64,000 nt of DNA from Albifimbria verrucaria (lineage: Eukaryota > Ascomycota > Sordariomycetes > Hypocreales > Stachybotryaceae): positions 1,488,001 through 1,552,000 of the forward strand of contig JAHREC010000016.1 in NCBI GenBank assembly GCA_020081605.1, read 5' to 3'. This document shows, piece after piece, positions 53,413 to 64,000 of the stretch (position 1 is the first letter of the stretch; each line of letters starts with the position of its first letter). The notes under the pieces were generated by a model. It did not search any database, was not told the origin of the DNA, and saw nothing but the letters and a program-made list of their open reading frames with translations. Both the position numbers and the translations under genes were made by a program.

Positions 53413-55413
53413 TCAGGCTTCTGTCGAAGCCTGAATACCCTCTGCGGCGAGCGCCCTCGCATAGTCTGCCTGTGCCCTGTCGAGTGCATCCAGCGTGGGT
53501 TGCATCAGCTTGAACACGGCATCGCGCCCACCGCCAACCATATCCGACTTCCACCGGATCTTCTTGCCGGTGCGCTCGAAATGGTCGCGGATCTCCTGCT
53601 TGCGCTTCCGGATGATCTCGTCACGCTCACGGTCCGCATCGTCGGCAACGGCGGAGATACGTGTGACAGAGCGCTTGAGCGACTCGGCGAGATACTGTAG
53701 CTCTGGGGCGCGGTCCGGGTCACCCGAGAGAAAAGCGATCCAGAACTGATGGAGGAACTCGACTGTGGTGGCGTGGGTCAGCGCAGCCTTCTCCGCGAGA
53801 TGGACGGGCAGGCCCATTGGGGTGGTGGCGTCAGATGCGTGCCCGTATTTCTGCGAGCGGCGCTGGTGGACACGACCCATGATGTCTTTCTCTGCCGCCT
53901 TGATGGAGGCGCGAGAGCCGACGTGTGCCCGTTTCGGAACTTCGTCCTCGCTGTCGCTTTCTGCGTCGAAGCCTATGGTGGAATGGAGATCCATGCCTCC
54001 TGCACCATTATCCTCGATGGTGTTGAGGGTGCTCCTGATCCTCGATAGAACATCCTTCGGATTCTGCTTCGTGAAAGCCTGGGCAATAGCAGATGGGGCA
54101 GAGCTCTGCTTAGAAAAGAACGTGTTCTGCTCCTTCACATTGAGCATGATGCGATTCTCCTTAGCATCTCCTTTCAAGTCCCGCAAGGCCAGTTCATCAT
54201 AGGTGCTCCGAGAGCCTTCTGCATCATCGGGGACCACATCAGACGGTGCCACATTAGCCATGATCTTCTCACTCAAGCTGTTGAGTGTCTTGATGATGGG
54301 CACGTTGGATCTTGGTCGCATTTCTACGTCCTTGGCGTTACCGCTTGTGATGCCTCCTTGATTTACTTCATTGCCCTCCAAGTCGATAATATGTGGGATA
54401 TTCTGTGACATGATCCTGCTTTGAAACCCCTGAGTGTTCTCGCTCGCGTCGTATTTATCGAAAAGATTATCAGCAGGGTCATTCTCAGCTACTCGCTCAC
54501 CACGAAGCTTTTTGACAGCTTGCTAAGAAAGAATCGAGACCAGAACTCGGCTTCAGAGAGTTTTGGTACATTTTCGTTGTAGATTCGTTTCACCAGAGGA
54601 TGTTGCGAGAAAATCATCTGAACCTGCTCAACGCTGATATTGAGCTTTAACTCTCCGTCAACGGTACGAGGCTTGACTGTCGATAGCACATTATATGCAC
54701 CCTTCTTCTGGTTGATCTCTATAGCATGTGCTCGGAGCATGTTGGTACGAGTTGACCAGAACTGCGAGTTGAATGCTGCGCCAGAAATAGATTCTGGCTT
54801 GGTAGCTAGGGCCTCTACGTATGTCTGATGGAGGCTTCGGTCCTTCTTCATAAGAGACTGCTGCAACTCGATGTCATTCTTGAGCTGTGCATCGTCGAAC
54901 CATCGTGCGGAAGACGGCTGAGAATTCACTGCGCTAGCAAAGGCCATGGCTGCTGAGCCACTGCCAGCACCGTTACTGTTCGGCGTCCCAGCCGCGCCGG
55001 CCGAGGGAGTTCCAGGGGCGGCAGGTTTTGGGACACCCGCATCTTGACTCCTCAAGTCTGTTAGAAGCCGGGACAGGAGATCCTTGACCGCCTTGGCTTC
55101 GTCTTTGGCTTCTGACGTGTTGAAGTGGAAAAGATAGGTTGCGGCTTCACCACCGTTGGCAGGCTTCTCAAAGATCTTGAGCATCACCTTAGGTGAGGAG
55201 TCCGGCGTCTGCTGAAGGTCTGCGGAGCGTAGGTTAGCAAGACCGTTGCATCGACATACGGCAAGGGATCATTTACTGGTGATGCTGGCGACTGGGAGGG
55301 AGACCGTGGGGCCCTCCAGAATTTGGAGTCCATGTGACGGTCTGGTGATCTCCCGTGAGGGTCAGGATACCCTCCTTCTTCTTGTACAGGGTGCGGCCAG
55401 CGGGAGTGGCCAT
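53413..55413 (-). CDS. tfb1: TFIIH core subunit TFB1 (p62)
   Basis: Subunit of general transcription and repair factor TFIIH. ATG at 55413 (MATPAGRTLYKKKEGILTLT), the PH-domain start of p62. Exon 1 ends near 55277; exon 2 opens with LQQTPDSSPKVMLKIFEKP near 55215. The middle carries the BSD repeats: RWFDDAQLKNDIELQQSLMK, AFNSQFWSTR, and VPKLSEAEFWSRFFLSKL. A missing A near 54508 joins to RGERVAENDPADNLFDKYD, then NIPHIIDLEGNE, the region conserved in all p62. Two bases are also missing in exon 1 near 55308. The C-terminal third is helical (LRDLKGD, FLHQFWIAFLSGDP, DHFERTGKKI), ending QASTEA. Normal length, about 640 residues. Confidence 0.93.
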
Positions 55414-56539
55414 GGCGTAGGGCGGCAGCGACTTGTTATGCTCACGCGTGTGCCGATTCAATCACATTCATCACCACTTCCCTCTCGCCTCCCTGTGGCA
55501 CACTTGCCGTCAAAGAGGAAAAGCCGAATGCTTAGGTCATGCACGCAAGGATATCTCGAGAGATGAGGTCAGCGAGGAGGAAAGGGCGTTGCGGTTGCGG
55601 GTGTACCTTGAGACGCGCTACGGGACTGACACGCGGACAAGGTTGTGGTTCTATTTCCAGAAAGGTGATGCGTTGAAGCGTGATGGTGAGGCCCGAAAGG
55701 TTTCTAGATGTTGATGTTTGACGTTTGAGCCAAAGACTTGTTGCGCCTCATGTACGATGTGCATGGGTCAGCTCGAGGGACCCAGCCAGGCTGTTGTACC
55801 TGAGGTACCTATAGATGAGGCTGGTGTCAGAGGATCAGGTGGCTACGCTCGGGCAGCCTGTGGCGTCGGCAACTATACCTGGATCTGGAGGACGCTAGGG
55901 ATGGAATACGGTGCTTTCGGCACGGTACACGAGCCGAGAAGATGGCGGGCGTGTAGCGCGCGGCCAGCAGAAGAAGGACGGTGTGAAGTTCCCGCGGACA
56001 CGGTACATGACACATCCTGGACTGGCTCATTTGCCTGGGCAGACCCGTTACCCCTATGAGGCGGGCGATGAGTGGCTGCGAGGTGCCGGTGCGCCGGGGC
56101 GCTGAGGCGCAGGGGCTCTTGTATCCTTTGGTACATACACCACAGGTCGCTGCTGCAGCCTGAGCATGCGGCAGGAACCGGATTTGCCGTCATTGAGTTT
56201 TCCTCGGTGCAGACTCAGCAAGTCATCATTCCCTTTGGGCCAGGTACTGCAGTGTACCTCCTTCCCGTCCCGTAACCTGAAATTTATTAACAAAGTACAT
56301 GGATTAGCGCGCAGACGGACAGCTTCGCTTTCTCTCCATAATCCTCATCTTCACCAATTCCCTCTCTCCCTCGAAAATCTCGTCGCCGCCGAAGACGTAA
56401 TCTGCCACTCCTTCATCCGCGATTAAGGTGCTGGGGATGTGTCTTCTGCTCGAGATCTGACTGTAATCCTTACTGTCGGTCCTCTGTATCCCTTTCCTCC
56501 TCCTCCATCTAGTTTTGTCCTCTGCACCTCGTCTTCGCC
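55414..56539. other. Divergent promoter region of TFB1 and KGD1
   Basis: 1.1 kb between divergent genes. No supported gene. The last about 200 bases before 56540 are CT-rich leader. Confidence 0.5.
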
Positions 56540-59500
56540 ATGTTGAGGAATTCGCTCTGCAGAGCTAGCTCCCAGCTGCTCCGTGGTGGTCGCTGCTCCG
56601 CGTCCTCCGCCTCCTTCCACGTCTCGACCACGGCCGCCCGAACCTCGTCATGGAAGCTCTCTGCGGCTCGTCGGCCCCTGGCCGTCTCGAGCCATCGCTC
56701 CCACTCGACCAGCGCCACCCACTCTCCTCCCGACCCTAGCGACAACTTCCTCTCCGGAAGCACTGCCAACTACATCGACGAGATGTACCTGCAATGGAAG
56801 AAGGACCCCGAGAGTGTCCATGTTTCGTGGCAGGTCTACTTCAAGAACATGGAGAGCGGCGACATGCCCATCTCCCAGGCTTTCCAGCCTCCCCGAACCT
56901 GGTCCCCAACATGACTGGCGGTGTCCCTCGCCTCGGCGGCGGTCTCGCCCTCGAGGGTAGCTCCGAGGTCACCGACCATCTCAAGGTCCAGCTGCTTGTG
57001 CGTGCCTACCAGGCTCGCGGCCACCACAAGGCCAACATTGACCCTCTCGGCATCCGTAACACCGCTGAGGGCTTTGGAAACATCAAGCCCAAGGAGTTGA
57101 CCCTCGAGCACTACCAATTCACTGAGAAGGACCTTGACACCGAATACACTCTTGGTCCCGGTATCCTGCCTCGCTTCAAGCGTGAGGGCCGTGAGAAGAT
57201 GACCCTGCGCGAGATTGTTGCCGCTTGCGAGAAGATCTACTGTGGCTCCTACGGCGTCGAGTTCATCCACATTCCCGATCGTGAGAAGTGCGAGTGGCTC
57301 CGTGAGCGCCTCGAGGTGCCCCAGCCCTTCAAGTACTCCATTGATGAGAAGCGCCGTGTCCTCGACCGACTCATCTGGAGTTCCAGTTTCGAGTCTTTCC
57401 TGTCCACCAAGTACCCCAACGACAAGCGATTCGGTCTTGAGGGTTGCGAGACCTTGGTTCCTGGTATGAAGGCTCTGATTGACCGCAGCGTCGACTACGG
57501 CGTCAAGGATATTGTCATTGGTATGCCCCATCGAGGACGTCTGAACGTTCTTAGCAACGTCGTTCGCAAGCCCAACGAGTCTATTTTCAGCGAGTTCGCC
57601 GGCACCGGAGGCGCCGAGGAGGGCTCTGGTGATGTCAAATACCATCTCGGTATGAACTTCGAGCGACCTACCCCTCTGGCAAGCGTGTCCAGTTGTCTCT
57701 GGTCGCCAACCCCTCCCATCTGGAGGCTGAAGACCCCGTTGTGCTTGGCAAGACTCGTGCCATTCAGCACTACAACAATGATGAGAAGACCCACAGAACT
57801 GCCATGAGCGTGCTCCTGCACGGTGATGCTGCTTTCGCCGCTCAGGGTATCGTCTACGAATGTCTTGGATTCCACTCTCTCCCTGCCTTCTCCACTGGTG
57901 GCACAATTCACCTGGTTGTGAACAACCAGATTGGTTTCACCACTGACCCTCGATTCGCTCGATCCACTGCTTACTGCACGGATATCGCCAAGGCCATTGA
58001 CGCTCCTGTCTTCCACGTCAACGCCGACGACGTTGAGGCCGTTAACTACGTCTGTCAACTTGCTGCCGATTGGCGTGCCGAGTTCCAGCACGATGTGGTC
58101 ATTGACCTCGTCTGCTACCGTAAGCACGGTCACAACGAGACTGACCAGCCCTCTTTCACTCAGCCCCTCATGTACAAGCGCATCCAGTCCAAGGATCCCC
58201 AGATCGACATCTACGTCGACAAGCTGCTGCAGGAGGGCACCTTCACCAAGGAGGATATTGAGGAACACAAGCAGTGGGTCTGGGGCATGCTCGAGGAGAG
58301 CTTCACCAAGTCCAAGGACTACACACCCACTTCCAAGGAGTGGACCACCTCCGCTTGGAACGGCTTCAAGTCTCCCAAGGAGTTGGCCTCCGAGGTCCTC
58401 CCCACCACCCTACCAAGGTTGACCACAAGACCCTGGAGCACATTGGTGAGGTCATTGGATCGACTCCTGAGGGTTTCAATGCCCACCGCAACCTGAAGCG
58501 TATTCTCAACAACCGTACCAAGTCTGTTGTTGAGGGCAAGAACATCGACATGCCTACTGCTGAAGCCCTGGCTTTCGGTACCCTCGTCACCGAGGGCCAC
58601 CACGTCCGTGTTTCCGGTCAGGATGTTGAGCGTGGTACCTTCTCTCAGCGCCACGCCGTCTTCCACGACCAGGAGAGCGAGGCTACCTACACTCCTCTTC
58701 AGCACGTGAGCAAGGACCAGGGCAAGTTCGTCATCTCTAATTCGTCTCTGAGCGAGTTTGGCGCCCTTGGTTTTGAGTACGGTTACTCCTGTCTTCCCCC
58801 AACGCTCTCGTCATGTGGGAGGCCCAGTTCGGTGATTTCGCCAACAATGCTCAGTGCATCATTGACCAGTTTATCGCCTCTGGTGAGGTCAAGTGGATGC
58901 AGCGTACTGGTCTCGTCATGTCCCTCCCCATGGTTATGACGGACAGGGCCCTGAGCACTCTTCTGGTCGTCTGGAGCGTTACCTGCAGCTTTGCAACGAA
59001 GACCCTCGTGTCTTCCCCTCTGAGGAGAAGCTGCTGAGACAGCACCAGGATGCCAACATGCAGATCGCCTACATGACCTCTCCTGCTAACCTGTTCCACA
59101 TCCTCCGCCGACAGATGCACCGCCAGTTCCGCAAGCGTAAGCCCCCGTCTTTACATCTTTGAAGGCAAATGACTAACTGTTAATTGTAGCTCTTGTCATC
59201 TTCTTCTCCAAGTCTCTGCTCCGTCATCCCCTTGCTCGTTCCGACATTGAGGAGTTCACCGGCGAGAACGCTGGCTTCCAGTGGATCATCCCTGACCCTG
59301 AGCACCAGAACGGCACCATCAAGGCTCCTGAGGAGGTTGACCGTGTCATTCTGTGCACTGGTCAGGTCTGGGCTGCTCTGCACAAGTACCGTGCCGACAA
59401 CAAGATTGACAACGTTGCTCTCACTCGTATTGAGCAGCTTAACCCTTCCCTGGCAGCAGCTGAAGGAGAACCTGGACATGTACCCCAATGCTAAGACTAT

Positions 59501-59732
59501 CGTTTGGGCCCAGGAGGAGCCGCTCAACGCTGGTGCCTGGAGCTTCACTCAGCCTCGTATCGAGACTCTGCTGAACCAGACCAAGTACCACGACCGCAAG
59601 CACGTCATGTACGCCGGCCGCAACCCCAGCGCGTCCGTCGCTACTGGCTTGAAGAGCGTCCACTCCAAGGAGGAGCAGGAGCTGCTGGAGATGGCTTTCA
59701 CCGTCAAGCAGGACAAGCTAAAAGGCGAGTAG
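56540..59732 (+). CDS. kgd1: 2-oxoglutarate dehydrogenase E1 component
   Basis: Thiamine-diphosphate enzyme of the mitochondrial TCA-cycle 2-oxoglutarate dehydrogenase complex. ATG at 56540; presequence [18 protein letters not shown]. One intron, 59137-59189. Seven missing bases (near 56892, 57668, 58403, 58793, 58930 and two near 59445-59450) give 3147 nt, 1048 residues, the usual length. Landmarks: [16 protein letters not shown] at the start of the mature enzyme; [49 protein letters not shown] (ThDP binding); [70 protein letters not shown]; and the C-terminal [13 protein letters not shown]. Identity is certain. Confidence 0.98.
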
Positions 59733-60027
59733 AGGGTGTCGTGGTGGCTTTGATAGATGGAGGTAATCGGTTGTGTAGTTGTGGGTGAGTCTTGGTTGTT
59801 TGACTCTTTGAGGAGAGGCATGACTCCTTCTGTAGAACGCTGTATCATACCCTCCTCGAGATCGAGTGTTGTACCTGTTTTATAAGTGGCGTAGAATAGG
59901 TACGACAATAGCATATTTGGAATTCATGGTTGATAATTTATTTTATCTGTTAAAAAATTCGCGTCATATTCACACTTATTACTCTGTATTTGAATGCTTC
60001 TTTTATATACAACGGGCTAACTATGGC

Positions 60028-61358
60028 CTACTGTGATGCTGCCGAGGAGGCAGAGATTTGCCAAGGGCGAACGACGCCATCGTCGCCCGTGGTCACAAGC
60101 ATCTCCTCCTCGCCTTTCCTCTCGCAAGCGGCGTCGTATCTCCGGCACCATGTAATGTGGTTGACTTCATACGGCCCGTGGGCGTTGTGCTGAGTAGTGA
60201 GGAGGCGCCAGGCTCCTGAGTTGGGCTGGCTGGCTTGAGTTTCAGAGTCACCGCCGTTGGTCATGGGGTGATCCTCGCTCGTCGATGTGAAACCAGTTGC
60301 GTCTTCTTTGTAGAGAGCAATGATGCCATCACTGCCGGTGCTGGCGACGATGCCGGACTGTCCGCTCCAAGCAACGGAGTAGATATCACGATCGTGGACC
60401 TTGGGCAGCACGCTGGTGCAAGTCCACTCCTCCCTCAATGACCTTCGCATTGTGTTGGGGATACCGCCCAGGGCGCTTCTAGAGCCTCCCGGGCCAGCAT
60501 CTTCGTCTGCGTCCTCCTCCTTGAGCGACCACACTCGTATGTCTCCGTCGGCGGAAAAGGTCATCAATCGAGGAAACGACTTGTTATCGGGCCGTGGTTC
60601 CCACTGCAACCCCAGACTGTTCCTTCATGGCCCTCGAGGACAGCAACGCACACCCACTCGCCATCACCATCCTCGCGCCAGATGCGCACCGTGTTATCGT
60701 AGCTTGCGCTCGCGAGGACGTCAGAGCCGAAACGGCGTCGGGAGTTACGTCCAGGCACGTCTGGACACCAGGCCACAGCCTTGACATCGCCTTCGTGCTC
60801 GTTGAGCACGGCAATGGTCTCCCACTCGTCGTCGGCCTCGGTCGCGCCAATGTCCTCCCAGATCCAGACCGACTTATCCCGGGAGCAGGTGGCAAGGTGT
60901 GCGCCGGAAGGGGAGAAGGCGACGGATTTGATCTCCGAGTCGTGGCCCTCAAGCACGAGGGTGAACTCCCATTCATCGTTGTCGTTGTCGTCGCGCCCGT
61001 CGGCCTTGACTTCAAAGGCAAGGCCGTCCTCGGCACCACCAGCTCCCGCAGCATCACCATCCCACCGCCAAAGCCCCGCCGTAGCGTCGAAGCTGCCTGT
61101 CACCAAGCAGAGCTTATGCGGCGGCAGGCCCGGCTTCCAGGCGGCGGAGCGCACGGAGCGAGCATGGCCGCCGGTCAAGGTGCTATGGGAGGAGAGGGTC
61201 GAGAGCGAGAAGACGGTGACGGACTTGGCGTGGGCCGTGGCCAGCAGTGGGAGCGTCGGATGTGGCACCGTCTGCCATGCTCGCTCATGAAGGTCTGGCT
61301 GGAAGGGTGGGAGAGGGAGGATCTCGACGTTGGTCGCGACATCGGCCGAGGTCGGCAT
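60028..61358 (-). CDS. cia1: Cytosolic iron-sulfur assembly protein CIA1 (WD40)
   Basis: WD40 adapter of the CIA targeting complex that delivers iron-sulfur clusters to cytosolic and nuclear proteins. ATG at 61358 (MPTSADVATNVEILPLPPF); an in-frame GTG 15 bases upstream is ignored. One missing base near 60597 gives 1332 nt, 443 residues. Repeats seen: HARSVRSAAWKP, GSFDATAGLWRWDG, GHDSEIKSVAFSPSGAHLAT, SRDKSVWIWED, NEHEGDVKAVAWCP, ASYDNTVRIWREDGDGEW, EGHEGTVWG, FSADGDIRVWSL, HDRDIYSVAWS, TGSDGIIALY and HITWC, making a seven-bladed propeller. The sequence CSRDKSVWIW is a known CIAO1 signature. A CIA1-specific long insert separates blades. Confidence 0.93.
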
Positions 61359-62368
61359 TTTCGCTGCGGACACTGTTGGGCCGGGTCAGGCCCAAGTGGG
61401 AGGAGGAGAGCAGAATATCTGAACGGGGAAAGCGGAGTGCTTCAAAGGGGTCTCCGATAGAGAACTAGGCAGCCTCACAAGCAGAAGAGGACCAGAGACG
61501 TTAAATTGTTTGAATGCGTCAATGTTGGTCGTCGATTTCCTGTGCCCCTCCCCTCCACCAAAAGTCTCAAGCTATGCGATAAGATAAGGTAGAAAATACC
61601 GGCGCAGAGCTGCTTCAGTGATGTAATGAATACTATGACTTGCCGTTCCTTGAGATATCGAATTGCTGCGCCAAGATCGCAATTATGAAATAAAGATATT
61701 CAAGTAACGAGCTATTCACCCTAATAATGGTGATTTATACTGCAAACTTAATATGGAATCTCATAAGTATTATAAGCCTTGTACAGGCTTGCCATGTAAT
61801 GATTATTAGTTATCCAATATTTTGATTGAGAATGAATTTTGAAGAAAAGGATAACTACTGATTCAATCAGTAAAAGAGAGAATATGGGACAAGTATTTAA
61901 AGCACCAGTTTCGCTAACAGGCCGAGTTCAATGCTTTGAAATGAAGCATGGCTCAGTTACAGGAAACAATGCTTGTGTTGAAGCAAATACTTATTCTCCA
62001 ACTGTTGCCCTCATGGGCACCAGTGCAAGAATACTCCTTGTTTTGAACTAAAAAGATCATAAATAATGAATTCTTAGAGCGATCTACCACTTCCGTGACA
62101 GCATATTGATAGAAGAGAGGAGGCTCTAGGCAGGACCAAGGACGAATCCCAGCCACCTACTCGTCTTTGCTTTATAAATCAACCATGCAGCCTACAGCAA
62201 TGGAATTTGATCGAAATCTCCTAGATATACTGAGCGCATATATTGCGCCAAGTCATTACATATCTGGCCCATTTAAGCCAACCACTCATCACAACTAAGT
62301 CATCTTCATCACTTTTTGCTACGCTCTTGACGCTTTCAATTTCATCCAGTCCCTGGTTTTCACTATGC
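61359..62368. other. AT-rich intergenic region
   Basis: 1.0 kb with no supported gene; from 61630 to 62240 it is clearly AT-rich. It separates the last housekeeping gene from a decayed permease and might contain RIP-degraded sequence. Confidence 0.5.
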
Positions 62369-63456
62369 TCACTCATTTTCTTGGGCCTTCCCTCGTGCCC
62401 TTTCCAGGTCAACCTTCTTCAAGCCACCTGGTAGGACTAGCCACAAAACCAACAGAAACCCATGGACGTCTAGTACAAAAGGCTGCAACACTGCTACACC
62501 CTTCCTCTCTGCAATGGCGTCAGCCGCGAAGGGAAAGATGGCCGCACATCCTCCTTCGAAGGTCGCAGCGAAGCCAATTGCGCTGATATGCAAGTCGGTA
62601 AGTAATGATTTGGTTGCCACGACGATAGCTGCTGGGAAGTGCGGACCAAGAAAGAAACCCAGCACTATTATAAAGACAATGGATGCAACTAAATTAGGCA
62701 CAAGCCAGTAGAAGGGCTCAGGATGACACGCAAGCAGATGTAGCCACTGATGGCCAGTTTCTCCGTGATCCTACCAGTGATGATGTCAAGAACAAAGCGG
62801 CCGAGGGTCAGGCCAAGCCAAAACATGGTGGCAGTGAGTCCGGCAAGGAAGGACTATGCGTGGCGTACACGAAGCATAAAGGTCAGCACCAGCCACCCAA
62901 GCTCACCTCCGCCCCAATATAGGCGAAGAGGAAAAGAGCGATGAGCCATGGTATAGGCGTTTGGAGAACTGCTCGTGTGGTTTTGCGCTCAGCGGCACTG
63001 GGCAGCTGAAGCTGTTCGCGATAGGCAGCGCCAGTCGCGGCCTAAAGGCGGTCGAGCCAAGGGCAAATTCTAAAGCAGTCATACTAATCATTATATAGAA
63101 TAACGTATACCTCTGTAGATGCGCTTTGGTAACCATGGCAGAAGCAATGAGAGGGCTGATTGTGCCACCAAGAAACTCGTCAGTATAAGCTCTTGGTCCA
63201 TAGCTTGGTAGAGTTGTCATCCAGCCAATAAAAGCATCTTGCACCCCGTAATCATGAAAGATAGGTTGACAGCGCAGAAGCGCAGAATGGTGGTCCGCGA
63301 ACTGTTCTATATCTCATTCTCCTCCTTCCTTGTTTCCTGGCAATTTTCGAGTTGGCTCGCATGTTTCTCAGCGCCCTTGTCAGATGAGCAGTCACCCTTT
63401 ATGTTGCCAAGAACGTTCTTCGGTTTTTGTGCTGTTGCCATAGCAGATGGTGGCAT
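62369..63456 (-). pseudogene. Decayed MFS permease (fucose-permease-like)
   Basis: Fragments of a fungal major facilitator protein lie in order on the minus strand. From the ATG at 63456 comes a polar N-terminus, then the start of TM1 (RFCAVNLSFMITG). A jump to GGTISPLIASAMVTKAHL follows, so about TM2-TM4 seem lost. Then come FAYIGAEVSLGGW, FLAGLTATMFWLGLTLGRFV, GRITEKLAI, and PNLVASIVFIIVLGFFLGPHFPAAIVVATK, ISAIGFAA, ending in KVDLERARGKAQENE. Unlike the other genes, it has in-frame stops (TAG after RVRHA near 62855, TAG in the polar N-terminus near 63330), as well as frame breaks. Together with the internal loss this points to a real pseudogene, not just sequence error. Confidence 0.7.
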
Positions 63457-64000
63457 CCCTGGTTGGTTATTTCAAGACGAAAGACGCTGTTTCGGTCACA
63501 GGAATGGCTCAGTAATGGAACGACGAAGCGGAAGGGAGTAGAGAGGAGGCCGATACTGCAAGAGACCCATCTGTAAGGTTATGAAAAAGGATGGCTCAAT
63601 GGTATTGGTTCGGTCTACGATATCCCATCGGGAGTGGCCACTTGCCATGCATCATAATAGATTTGTAATATGGACAAGCTAGAATCTACAAATGAGTTTG
63701 TGACAGAAAGTCTCGTATATCCCGTTTCGGTGAAGAGTAAGAGTACAGGAACCTCATCTTTCAAGCGCTCATGTGAAGACGCACCAGTCTCTGCACAGCG
63801 AGGACCTTCACATTCACGGTAGGAGTCTAAGCTTCGTGAAAGCTAGAGGCAGTATCGATTTCTGCCCGAATTGAGAATGATCAGCATCGGTTCGATGTGG
63901 AGAACAACGAATCATCAGTGAATATATCGTGGGCTTGCGACACGATAACGTTCACCGTTGGCCGTCGTCGGACCGAGCCGATAATGCCAGAGGTGATCCG
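63457..64000. other. Unassigned right edge
   Basis: No gene could be supported on either strand in these 544 bases. It may include the promoter of the former permease gene. Confidence 0.4.

Noticed and set aside
56836..57906. Long minus-strand frame (356 codons) opposite KGD1
   Set aside because: It lies inside an unmistakable 2-oxoglutarate dehydrogenase coding region with strong codon bias that keeps the reverse strand open.
60594..61460. Long plus-strand frame (288 codons) opposite CIA1
   Set aside because: The minus strand encodes a clear WD40 protein; the plus frame has no domain.

Overview
The window is nuclear DNA of a filamentous ascomycete, most likely a sordariomycete of the Hypocreales type. 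I infer this from short GT-AG introns (about 50-75 nt), CT-rich leaders before start codons, introns with CTAAC/CTGAC-like branch sites, and a gene set of Neurospora/Fusarium/Trichoderma character (class II HDAC with Arb2 domain, Polycomb SUZ12, mitochondrial ClpX, Mus7/MMS22, Zn2Cys6 factor). I cannot name the species. I found no rRNA, tRNA, CRISPR array, intact transposon or plasmid-like feature.

Layout, left to right: a chromodomain protein gene running off the left edge (-); YPT31/Rab11 GTPase (+); BRX1 ribosome biogenesis factor (+); an F-box protein (+); HDA1 histone deacetylase (+); an RS-rich protein (+); an F-box/LRR-like protein (-); a SUZ12 homologue ending in a PHD finger (+); the U2 snRNP factor CUS1/SF3B2 (-); a SLY41-type triose-phosphate-translocator protein (+); ORC5 (-); the very large Mus7/MMS22 DNA-repair protein (-); a three-exon gene for a 57-residue membrane-anchored protein (+); COX5/subunit IV of cytochrome oxidase (+); mitochondrial ClpX (-); glycogen branching enzyme (+); ATP synthase beta ATP2 (+); a Zn2Cys6 regulator (-); a large mitochondrial tandem-AAA ATPase (+); TFIIH subunit TFB1 (-); 2-oxoglutarate dehydrogenase KGD1 (+); CIA1 iron-sulfur assembly factor (-); and a decayed MFS permease (-) in AT-rich DNA at the right end.

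Two themes stand out. The left third holds three chromatin-silencing genes (chromodomain protein, HDA1, SUZ12) within about 21 kb. The stretch 36.9-59.7 kb is rich in nuclear genes for mitochondrial proteins (COX5, ClpX, ATP2, AAA ATPase, KGD1), with three of them in respiration or the TCA cycle. These are mostly independent housekeeping genes with their own promoters. Several pairs are divergent (CUS1/SLY41, MMS22/57-aa gene, ClpX/GBE, Zn2Cys6/AAA, TFB1/KGD1).

An important caution for any reader: almost every gene contains one or more reading-frame breaks. Each break I worked through is cured by assuming one or two missing bases, nearly always in a G or C run, and the corrected lengths then become multiples of three. 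In essential genes such as ATP2, KGD1 and COX5 this must be sequence error, so I annotate those genes as intact. The MFS gene at the right end differs: it also has in-frame stop codons and internal loss, and I call it a pseudogene.
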